Source: Excoecaria cochinchinensis (Eukaryota; Streptophyta; Magnoliopsida; Malpighiales; Euphorbiaceae). From it: a stretch of 64,000 nt of DNA. Below, in pieces: positions 41,966 to 53,448 of this stretch (its first letter is position 1; each line of letters starts with the position of its first letter). The notes beneath the pieces are model-generated. The model worked only from the letters and a program-made list of their open reading frames with translations, did not search any database and was not told the origin of the DNA. A program made the translations under genes and the position numbers. The stretch is taken from the NCBI GenBank assembly GCA_947683425.1, contig CANTUQ010000031.1, positions 6,211,001-6,275,000 of the forward strand. Reading direction: 5' to 3'.

Positions 41966-43546
41966 GACTGTTGACCATCCTTAGGTCGGTATGGTGACTT
42001 GTTCGTCGTTTTCTTTGCTGGCGCTTATCCTGAGCCTCTTCTTCTTTTTTTTTCCTGTAAAAAAGGGAAAAGCAAATGTGCAAGGTATATAAAAGAGATG
42101 CTTACCTGTGGCAGTACATACCTGTTGGAGCCGATGCCAGACGAGGGCCCCCCTGAAGGACTGTTGGTTTTTCCCCAAATATTGATTCCTCTATCATCTC
42201 CAACGTAGCCTCCTTGTAGAAAAGACCTGTGTATCTCTTAAGAGGGTGAGAGAATTTGATGTTGAGCCTCCAGAGAGGAAAATAGATTTGAGGTTTTGGT
42301 TGCTTGCCCGCGGGTAGATAAGTTTCCATGTCTTTGGCGACCTTTAAAATGATTTTTTATTTTTGTTTTGTTTTTGTTTTTGTTTGTTTTTTTTTTCTTG
42401 TAATTTTTTGGAATTATCCCATTTTGGATGTATTTGAATTTTTATAGTATATTGGATTTTCAAGGCCTTGAAAATATCTTCTTCTTTTTGTTTTGTGTTG
42501 TTTTGTTTGTTTTTGTTGTTTTTGTGTTTGTTTTTTGAAGAGTTGTATTCTTTGTACATTTGCATTTGGATTTTGTACACTTATTGTGTGATGTGTGTGA
42601 GCGTACGTCTTATGATAGAGAAACTTACCTGATTGCCCCCGGCATGGTGTGCATGAGTAGGCTTGTTCTTTTAAATATCTTCTTAGGAGCAGGTCTGTGA
42701 GATTCCATTCTCGTGAGGACTTCATCTTGATCTGATTGTTTGGCACGAATGAGCACCATATGTAGAGCTGAAACTATACCTCGGCCCATTTTTGCGTCTG
42801 ATTGCCTGAAGTGTGTGTAGGTAGTTTGGCTTCTCAAGGGATCTTCTTTTCTGTAGATTTGTGTGATTCCGGAGTGCCCTTAGCATAGTGTGTCCGAATA
42901 GGCTTTCTCTTCTGGGCATTCCACCTTTGTACATATTCACCTAATTTTATGCTGGATACAATGGCCGATCATGTTGAGCTGAACCCATCCTTGCTCATGA
43001 GGTCTATACGGACCTTTCCCTTTGAGTCATGCACACAACAACATATACAAAAGATTGTGTGTGTGTATGGAACTATGTGTGGGAAATATATGCATAAAGC
43101 TATATACACGAAACACGAGCAAAGGATTAATGTACAAGAATTGTGTGTGCATATCTATACCTGTAAAAGACTGAATACACGTGACATGCATGTGATATGC
43201 AAAAATGAATAGACCATATCCCAGGTGGTTAAGGGATTCGTTGAGGGTACTGCTCGGCTGCTCACATTGTCTGATGCTCCCAAGGATCTAGAAAAGCATT
43301 GTCTTGGCTTTACGGACTCTGACCCATAATCTTTTTAAAGAGAACTGACCCGCGTGTATCTTTCACCCGATCAATGAGCATTTTGCCCCCCAAGACTCTG
43401 AATCAAGTTCTGCATTATGCACTACCTGCCTAAAGGGAAGTTATTTGGAGTAATGCCGCCTTATCGCTCCAGGCTTCAAAAGAAATTATTTTAAAGGTAG
43501 TGCGTCCCTTATGGATTTTCATACTACCTTTTCTTAGCGGGAAATA
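41966..43546 (-). other. D 3' UTR, non-repetitive part
   Basis: Minus-strand frames of 75-110 residues lie at 42102-42329 and 42414-42940, but none has a domain I recognise. Two splice-donor-like strings occur on the minus strand, CACAGGTAAGC (near 42100) and ATCAGGTAAGT (near 42627), like the CTCAGGTACGC near 40170. GT/AC-rich DNA follows at 43030-43210. Module M7 of the Tat stem-loop series lies at 43499-43535. B begins at 43547 after AAATA. Confidence 0.55.
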
Positions 43547-44507
43547 TGTCACACCCCAAATCAGGCCTGGTCGGATTTGGCGCGTTAAGTCGGGAATTCA
43601 AGGGTATTTCAGTAATTTGTGCTTGAGGAAAATTGGATGATAGGATTTGATGGCAAAGTAATTAATTAAGTATGTTAAGAAGAGAAATGTTAGAGTGTGC
43701 TTGTAGTATATGGAAGTAGGATATAAGCGCGTTAAGAGGTTTTATAGTGTGGGTTTGTATGTATGGTACCTTGGATGTAAGTGGTTTATAAGAAATGATT
43801 TGGTGTGACTTATGTTTGGCGCCTTGAAGATTTTTATTCAAGAAATGCTTGTGTGTGGATGGTGTATGGTGCAAGGAGTGGTAAAGTCAAAGGATGGGGT
43901 TTAAGGACCTATGGTAGAGTGACATGTGTATGGGCTATTAGGGCAATTAATGTGATTGAGAGAGAGAGAGAAAGAGGGGATAAAAGGGAAGGGGCAGCTT
44001 CCCATGGAAGCCATTTGGAGTGCCCTCCTCCTCTTCTCACGTCCTCTCTCTTCTACCCTCTCATTCCCATTTTTCTGCTCCTTCTTCCTTTGCATGTGGG
44101 TATTCTACCATCTTTTAGTTAGGGTTTGAGTTTGAAGGATTGTAAGAGGTAAGTGGTTGTGTTTATTATGGGGTTTTTCTTCTTCTTCTTCTTCTTCTCT
44201 TCCGTCGGATTGAGTGGGTTTTTGAAGTTGTGTACTTGGGTTGATTGTTATTGTTGTTATTTGTTGCAAGGATTTGAAGAAAAGAGTAAGAATAAAGGAA
44301 AAGAGAAAGAGGGCTCTTGAAGGTTGAAGAGTGAAGCTTCATTCCAGGTTTGGGAGTTGTATTCGAGTGTGTGTGTTTGGAAGCTTTGATTTATGAATTT
44401 GACGTTGTGGGTTGTTTTTGCCCTAATTCTCACTTAGGTTGTAAATGTGTTTGTATTGTTTAAATTTCTGAAATTTAAAGTGTTTTGGCATGTGTATATG
44501 CATGATT

Positions 44508-47500
44508 TGTAACACCCCCTACGTCCCCGTTGGAAGGACGCGGGTGCGCTACCGACGCTCACTCACACACATGCACACATACACTAAGCGAAAGCATACG
44601 TTCATGCAAAAACACGGAAAATTAAAAACTTATCTTGAGAAGCAAAATTGGACATACATTAACTCACACACACGCAGACACTAAGCCGAAACATATACAC
44701 ATGCATACATATGATCATTCAGCGGAAGCATAAAGTGGAGAAATAACTGAAACTTAATTACAATAAGATCCTTACATAATCAAAAGGCTACAAATTACAG
44801 AAATCAAAATACAGAAGCTGAAAAGAATAACATAACACTTCTAACTCCTATGTGGCCGACCCTGCAGACGCGCGACTCAAACCGAACCAAACCTGCCAGC
44901 TGCACGGGAAAAGAGTCCATGCTAAGCGATAAATGCTTAGTGGGGAGAACACACAAGCAAAGTGGACAACCATTCACAATGATCGTCAAGGCAAGTCACA
45001 TACACAAATGGCATATGCAAATAATCACAACAGATGGATAAACAAGCCTGTATAGGAAAGCCATGCATTCAGAAGTTCATATATACATACTTGTACATAT
45101 TACCTGAGTGCTCGTCTCAATATCATATTCGTCCGAATACTACACTCTTATATCATATTAAGCAAAGCCCCTAGCAGACAAGGGATCACAGTAGATACAA
45201 ATATTCATGTAAGAATACATACAGACTCTTATGCATAAAGTTACCGGGGCATCAAGTGTCAGTACCCTACCGTGCACAGTCACGAGAGATAATACACATA
45301 CGACTATCATGCCAAGTACCCATGCATTTAACGGAAAACCCATTCATATGCAATGCAATTATCAAGCAATACGCACCCAACTATCATGCCAAGAATGCTA
45401 GTTAACTAAACATACTTTTATCATGCCTTGAAATGTAAATACATGACCACACGCTGAAATCACTACAATAGGAAAACTAGAGAGAGGAGGCACGTAACAT
45501 AACACAATATATATAACATTCCAAGGTCAAGAGCACATTCATTACGTATCTTGAATCACATAATTCACTATAACCGCCAAAAGTATAAAATCACGTTTGT
45601 GCACATGTTTACTAATCATAGCATTCAAAACCTATTAATTCATATTCTTATAGACATAACTAATCGAATTCATTGCATTCAAAAGATCATGGTCACAGTC
45701 ACGCACATCTTAATTCCCGTACCTATATTCACAACCGTTGGCATACCATACATTCACAATATGTTATGCATATACCCAATTATGCAGATAAATATGTCCA
45801 ATTCACATGTTTAGGTCGCACTTAACCCATTCAGAGATTCATAATCACATTCTCTTGTTCATATTAGGCAAAACAGACAGAATACATGCTGACTCAAAAT
45901 AGTGGATAACGAGTATACGGACAGTACTTTACGGGTACGAGCCGATACAGACAGTACTTTACGGGTACGAGCCGATAAATCAGATACTTTTAACTTTTAA
46001 AAAACATTTTCAAAGGGGACCTTAAACAAGATCCTTTCACATAAAGGGTTCGCGAGGAACCAAACGGGGACCTGATCGGGGTCCAAACAGAACTGAGGGC
46101 TGCAGCTATAAGACTCTATTAGGCATGCCTAACTATCCACTAGACTGACTCTCGCAGGTCATGCATGAAACAATTCACGTTTCGAATCGCACAACGCATA
46201 AATATATATACATCATGCAAAAACCAGAGTACGATAGACATATAAATATGCTCATGAAGTTGGTCATATATCATGCAATTCCCATTGCAAAACATAAAAC
46301 AGTCAGCACACTTTAACATTAAACAATGTTCTAAAGCATGTCAAAAATCAGGTATGGAGGCACTACCATGCCGAAGATTATCAATACAAAATCCTAATCA
46401 TGCGATAGGTGAGGATAACTAAGTATAAATCATGCATAATCCAAATTACATTTAAGTATAACACATTGAGTTCAAAGGCTAAAGCATACTAATGCATTCA
46501 GACATCAACCATATTATTCAAATAATTTTGCATAGCATAATATCAATCATACCTCATACAATCCATATTCCGAAGCATGCAATAAGTCAATCGATCACAT
46601 TTTAGCACTACTCAATTTACTAAAGCATGTCAGGAACACATGTGGAATCATATTATGCCAATGATTAATAACGCATAATCTTAGACGTGGAATGATACAA
46701 TAAACTCTTAAGCATGGCAGAATATTCTTAGAGGAGGATCTGATCAAGGATATGCATAACATATTGTTAATCACTAATAAACCATTCATATAAACAAGGT
46801 AATATAGCACGCAGTAGGGGAAAAAGCCATAAAAGCATTTGAAAGTCGTTTTACAAGAAACTAGTCACTTGGGGAACAAGGCAAAACATAAAAGGCCAAA
46901 TAGAGCATATAAAAGTATGACATGAATCATACAGCAGCATAAGTCCATACAAGTCCATACAGAAGAAATAGGAAATTCATTTTGGTTGAAACTGGGCTAA
47001 TTCGAAAAAATGGGGCTGAAGGGGTCGGTCACGAGCCATGTCACGATTCGTGACAGGCCTCAAAGGAGGGTCAAGAGTCGTGACTCTATGTCACGCCTCA
47101 TGACATGCCTCACAGGGAAGGGTCACGAGTCATGACCTAGTGTCACGCCTCGTGACATGCCTCATAAGGAAGTCACGAGTCGTGACTTGCCTCTCACAGG
47201 GCAGTCACACGTCGTGACTGGGAGTCACGCCCCGCGACTGCTTCCAGCTCACCGAAAAGTCACGCGTTGTGACTGGGAGTCAGAGTCACATGTCGTGACT
47301 TGCCTCTCTCAGGGAAGTCACGACACACACATGTACTGGAAACGGAAATTCTACCAGAATTGCGATTTTCCGTTCCCAGCAAGCCCATAATTCAAAGAAC
47401 TCGATAAAAACCATTTCAATTTGATTCAAAACACTACCAATCTCATCTTACCTTCCAATCGATCTTCCATACATCAAAATGAAGTAACACCAACTTAATT

Positions 47501-48405
47501 CAACAATCAAAGCAACCGACACCATGCATAAACACATTCAATTCTCTCAAGAACATAAACCCTAAAATTTACAGTAAGTTCAAATCCCAAATTCAGTACC
47601 TTCAATTCAATCCTTATCATGCATTACTAATACATCTACTCACACAAATCATGCATGTACACATTCCAAAACACACCAAATTCCAGAAATTAAACAATGC
47701 AAATACATTTACAACCTAAGTGAGAATTAGGGCAGAGACATTCAATTAATTCACAAACTGAAATTGAAGAACACAGAGCTCCCAAACCGGATTTCTTTGA
47801 AGCTTCAAAACCCCATATTCACCTTCTATTTGCCCTTCTCTCTTTCTTCCTTCCTCCAAATCTTGTACAAAGCCCAGCCAAAACACAAAATCAAACCATG
47901 AGAACCCCTTTCACAACCCAAAAAATGCAGGAGAAAAAGAAGAAGAAGAAGAAGCCACAAATACCCATGATCTTACCTCTTGAACTCAGCTCACAACTTA
48001 GAAATCCAACTCCAATCTTGAAAACCCACGTTGAGCACACACAAGAGAGTAACTAGAGCAGAAAAATGAAAGAAAAGGAAAAGAGAGAAGAGAGAGACGT
48101 GAGGAAAGAGTAGAAAAATCTGCCCTTTTCTTTCCTCTCTCCTTTCCTCATTCTTCATTCAATGCTCTTACCTACCCCTTCCACGTGTCAAGTCACCATA
48201 GGACCCAACAATCCACTTAAGACTTAATCACTCCTTGCACCATACACCTCAAGCACACACTAACATTTCTCCACTTACTTATTTAATTAATTACTTGCCA
48301 GAAAATCCTTATTGTCCAATTTCCCCCAAGCATAAATTACTGAAATACCCTTGAATTCCCGACTTAACGTGCCGATTCCGACCAGGCCTGATATGGGGTG
48401 TGACA
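44508..48405 (-). repeat. C 3' LTR
   Basis: 3898 bp, TGTAACACCCC to GGTGTGACA. It contains CTAAGC/GCTTAG (44922-44940), a 32-bp direct repeat around CAGTACTTTACGGGTACG (45925-45980), the hairpin region (46015-46165), the GTCACGA/TCGTGAC palindrome array (47030-47330), and GA-rich tracts (47935-47955, 48060-48110). Short frames inside match no domain. Confidence 0.95.
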
Positions 48406-48421
48406 ACTCTTCCCTCCTAAA
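48406..48421 (-). other. C polypurine tract
   Basis: Minus strand TTTTAGGAGGGAAGAGT abuts TGTCACACCCC. Confidence 0.75.
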
Positions 48422-49230
48422 AGAATTTCGTCCTCGAAATTCGCTTATACCGAAAGGAATTCCCAACACTACACCCCAAGGTCTCATCAATCTCATGCAC
48501 TACCACTTTCAAACTACTCACTTGCTTACACCTATCGCCGTCGCTATACCCTTACATCACTTTCTTATATTCCAAGCAAACACGTTCAGCAAAAATAACC
48601 CTTACTCAACTGCACATCAGAAATCAAGGCACAACACTTTCACATATAAACCATTTAACTTTCACTGCTAGTTATACAAATCCTTTACTACATCGAAGAT
48701 GTCCGTCGCACATGCTGTTTCCCTTAACAATACTTTTGTTAAACTCCAAAATCATCTTACATTCACCTATATAAGATTCTGAGATACTCCCTGTACACTT
48801 TGTCAGCTTTCCCTCAATCAAAACGAATATGCAAATTCTTCTCATGTATGGTCAAAGGGATGATGATACAATGAGAATGCGATGGCTCATGTATGCAGAG
48901 TGATGCAGAAGAGATGCAATTGATGCTATAATGATGCACTGTGTCCCATCCCCATGATTCAATATGCTTTCATTCAAATACTTGCTAGGGAGATAGCTGA
49001 CAAGTATACAGAGTATTTACCAAAACCTTACAGAATCCAAATATCCTTCTATATCAAAATAACAAAAGAAACTTTACTCGAACATATCAAAACAACTTAC
49101 CGGAAGGCTCTGCAAACTCTGTCACTTCACTGCGGTGTGCAACAAACCCAATGGCACACGGGTGGCTCTAAGCAATTCCTCTATATCCTTTCTATCTTGC
49201 CAAATTAGATTTTCACTCATCTCGGGGCAG

Positions 49231-49395
49231 TCAACCTACCCCAAAAATCCGAATTAACCCATGCACTAACGTCCTATCATCGGGAGCAGGACCAGAATCT
49301 TTGACCAAAGGATACTCAGAAACACTCTGATCAGTACTAACTGAGTTCACACATTCCGTTGTCTCGCCCACATTCTCACTAGGATCAGACTCCAT
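49231..49395 (-). pseudogene. C gag N-terminal stub
   Basis: 54 codons on the minus strand from ATG 49395, MESDPSENVGETTECVNS to a TGA at 49231-49233. Position (about 100 bp after the primer site) and acidic, Ser/Glu-rich make-up match the start of chromovirus gag such as H's MASNSARGSLEESAES, though sequence identity is low. No capsid core follows. Confidence 0.6.
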
Positions 49396-49500
49396 CTAAA
49401 CATGACACAAGACACGACACATCTGCATTAGGCCATGACACAAATCGACTCACATGCAAAGACACGACACATAACAAACAACACACCCAAAATCATCAAA

Positions 49501-49517
49501 CCTGGGCTCTGATATCA
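49501..49517 (-). other. C primer binding site (mutated)
   Basis: Minus strand TGATATCAGAGCCCAGG: the tRNA-Met type site with TGG changed to TGA. Six bases separate it from the LTR. Confidence 0.75.
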
Positions 49518-49522
49518 CTAAC

Positions 49523-52500
49523 AGTAACACCCCCTACTTCCCCTTTGGAAGGACGTGGGTGCGCTACTGACGCTCACTCACACACATGCACACATACGCT
49601 AAGCGAAAGCATACGTTCATGCAAAAACACGAGAAATTAAAAACTTATCTTGAGAAGCAAAACTGGACATATATTAACTCACACACATGCAGACACTAAG
49701 CTGAAACATATACACATGCATACATATGATCATTCAGCGGAAGCATAAAGTGTAGAAATAACTGAAACTTAATTAAAATAAGATCCTTACATAATCAAAA
49801 GGCTACAAATTACAGAAATCAAAATACAGAAGCTGAACAGAATAACATAACACTTCTAACTCCTATTTGGCCGACCCTGCAGACGCGCGACTCGAACCGA
49901 ACCAAACCTGCCACCTGCACGGGAAAAGAGTATGTGCTAAGCGATAAACGCTTAGTGGGGAGAACACAAAAGTAAAGTGGATGACCATTCACAATGATCG
50001 TCAAGGCAAGTCACATACACAAATGGCATATGCAAATAATCACAACAGATGGATAAACAAGCCTGCATAGGAAAGCCATGCATTCAAAAGTTCATATACA
50101 CATACTTGTACATATTACCTGAGTGCTCGTCTCAATATCATATTCGTCCGAATGCTACACTCTTATATCACATTAAGAAAAGCCCCTAGCAGACAAGGGA
50201 TCACAGTAGATACAAATATTCATGTAAGAATACATACAGACTCTTATGTATAAAGTTACCGGGGCATCAAGTGTCAGTACCCTACCGTGCATAGTCACGA
50301 GAGATAATATACATACGACTATCATGCAAAGTACCCATGCATTTAACGGAAAACCCATTCACATGCAATGCAATTATCAGGCAATATGCACCCAACTATC
50401 ATGCCGAGAATGCTAGTTAACTAAACATACTTTTATCATGCCTTGAAATGTAAATACATGACCACACGCTGAAATCACTACAATAGGAAAACTAGAGAGA
50501 GGAGGCACGTAACATAACACAATATATATAACATTCCAAGGTCAAGAGCACATTCATTACGTATCTTGAATCACATAATTCACTATAACCGTCAAAAGTA
50601 CAGAATCACGTTTGTGCACATGCTTACTAATCATAGCATTCAAAATCTATTAATTTATATTCTTATAGACATAACTAATCGAATTCATGGCATTCAAAAG
50701 ATCATGGTCACAGTCATGCACATCTTAATTCCCGTACCTATATTCACAACCGTTGGCATACCATACATTCACAATATGTTATGCATATACCCTATTATGC
50801 AGATAAATATATCCAATTCACATGTTTAGGTCACACTTAACCCATTCAGAGATTCATAATCACATTCTCTTGTTCATATTAGGCAAAACAGACAGAATAC
50901 CTGCTGACTCAAAATAGTGGATAACGAGTATACGGACAGTACTTTATGGGTACGAGCCGATACAGACAGTACTTTACGGGTACGAGCCGATAAATCAGAT
51001 ACTTTTAACTTTTACAAAACATTTTCAAAGGGGACCTTAAACAAGATCCTTTCACATAAAGGGTTCGCGAGGAACCAAATGGGGACCTGATCGGGGTCCA
51101 AACAGAACTGAGGGCTGCAGCTATAAGACTCTATTAGGCATGCCTAACTGTCCACTAGACTAACTCTCGCAGGTCATGCATGAAACAATTCACGTTTCGA
51201 ATCGCACAATGCATAAATATATATACATCATGCAAAAACCAGAGTACGATAGACATATAAATATGCTCATGAAGTCGGTCATATATCATGCAATTCCCAT
51301 TGCAAAACATAAAACAGTCAACACACTTTAACATTAAACAATGTTCTAAAGCATGTCAAAAATCTGGTATGGAGGCACTACCATGCCGAAGATTATCAAT
51401 ACAAAATCCTAATCATGCTATAGGTGAGGATAACTAAGTATAAATCATGCATAATCCAAATTACATTTAAGTATAACACATTGAGTTCAAAGGCTAAAGC
51501 ATACTAATGCATTCAGACATCAACCATATTATTCAAATAATTTTGCATAGCATAATATCAATCGTACCTCATACAATCCATATTCCGAAGCATGCAATAA
51601 GTCAATCGATCACATTTTAGCACTACTCAATTTACTAAAGCATGTCAGGAGCACATGTGGAATCATATTATGCCAATGATTAATAACGCGTAATCTTAGA
51701 CGTGGAATGATACAATAAACTCTTAAGCATGGCAGAATATTCTTAGATGAGGATCTGATCAAGGATATGCATAACATATTGTTAATCACTAATAAACCAT
51801 TCATATAAACAAGGTAATATAGCACACAGTAGGGGAAAAAGCCATAAAAGCATTTGAAAGTCGTTTTAAAAGAAACTAGTCGCTTGGGGAACAAGGCAAA
51901 ACATAAAATGCCAAATAGAGCATATAAAAGTATGACATGAATCATACAGCAGTATAAGTCCATACAAGTCCATACAGAAGAAATAGGAAATTCATTTTGG
52001 TTGAAACTGGGCTAATTAGGAAAAATGGGGCTGAAGGGGTCGGTCACGAGCCATGTCACGACTCGTGACTGGCCTCAAAGGAGGGTCACGAGTCGTGACT
52101 CTATGTCACGCCTCATGACATGCCTCACAGGGAAAGGTCATGAGTCATGACCTAGTGTCATGCCTCATAAGGAAGTCACGAGTCGTGACTCTAAGTCGCG
52201 AGTCGTGACTTGCCTCTCACAGGGCAGTCACGCGTCGTGACTGGGAGTCACACCCTGCGACTGCTCCTAGCTCGCCGAAAAGTCACGCGTCGTGACTGGA
52301 AGTCAGAGTCACGTGTCGTGACTGGAAGTCACGACTCATGACTTGCCTCTCTCAGGGCAGTCGCGACACACACACGTACTGGAAACGGAAATTCTACCAG
52401 AATCGCGATTTTCCGTTCCCAGCAAGCCCATAATTCAAAGAACTCGATAAAAACCATTTCAATTTGATTCAAAAAACTACCAATCTCATCTTACCTTCCA

Positions 52501-53448
52501 ATCGATCTTCCATACATCAAAATGAAGTAACACCAACTTAATTCAACAATCAAAGCAACCAACACCATGCATAAACACATTCAATTCTCTCAAGAACATA
52601 AACCCTAAAATTTACAGTAAGTTTAAATCCCAAATTCAGTACCTTCAATTCAATCCTTATCATGCATTACTAATACATCTACTCACATAAATCATGCATG
52701 TACACATTCCAAAACACACCAAATTCCAGAAATTAAACAATGCAAATACATTTACAACCTAAGTGAGAATTAGGGCAGAGGCATTCAATTAATTCACAAA
52801 TTAAAATTGAAGAACACAGAGCTCCCAAACTTGATTTCTTTGAAGCTTCAAAACCCCATCTTCACCTTCTCTTTGCCCTTCTCTCTTTCTTCCTTCCTTC
52901 AAATCTTGTACAAAGCCCAGTCAAAACACAAAATCAATCCATGAGAACCCCTTTCACAACCCAGAAAATGCAGGAGAAAAAGAAGAAGAAGAAGAAGCCA
53001 CAAATACCCATGATCTTACCTCTTGAACTCAGCTCACAACTTAGAAATCCAACTCCAATCTTGAAAACCCACGTTGAGCACCCACAAGAGAGTAACTAGA
53101 GCAGAAAAATGAAAGAAAAGGAAAAGAGAGAAGAGAGAGACGTGAGGAAAGAGTAGAAAAATCTGCCCTTTTCTTTCCTCTCTCCTTTCCTCATTCTTCA
53201 TTCAATCCTCTTACCTACCCCTTCCATGTGTCAAGTCACCATAGGACCCAACAATCCACTTAAGACTTAATCACTCCTTGCACCATACACCTCAAGCACA
53301 CACTAACATTTCTCCACTTACTTATTTAATTAATTACTTGCCATAAAATCCTTATTGTCCAATTTCCCCCAAGCATAAATTACTGAAATACCCTTGAATT
53401 CCCAACTTAACATGCCTATTCCGACCAGGCCTGATATGGGATGTGACA
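49523..53448 (-). repeat. C 5' LTR
   Basis: 3926 bp, collinear with 44508-48405 with scattered substitutions and small indels, several of them in the palindrome array (52045-52375), where this copy has extra GTCACGA/TCGTGAC units. The inner terminus reads AGTAACACC instead of TGTAACACC. Confidence 0.95.

Larger units (their letters stand above)
48406..49522 (-). other. C internal region
   Basis: 1117 bp. The pol-end hairpin GAATTTCGTCCTCGAAATTC lies at 48423-48442, as in H. The middle (48450-49230) has no frame I recognise. Near the primer end lies a 54-codon gag start. It ends at the primer site next to the 5' LTR. Confidence 0.8.
44508..53448 (-). mobile_element. Non-autonomous chromovirus C (LARD-like)
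   Basis: Minus strand, inside B, with a perfect TGATT duplication (44503-44507 and 53449-53453). Two 3.9-kb LTRs enclose only 1.1 kb. The inside keeps a primer site, a gag start, the last codons of pol and the polypurine tract. It has no enzyme genes. It meets the usual description of a large retrotransposon derivative (LARD). It shares LTR layout with B and H but its sequence is a different family. Confidence 0.93.

Noticed and set aside
42102..42329. Minus-strand frame METYLPAGKQPKPQIYF as a host gene
   Set aside because: 75 residues, no domain I recognise, within D 3' UTR. Kept only as part of an unassigned region.
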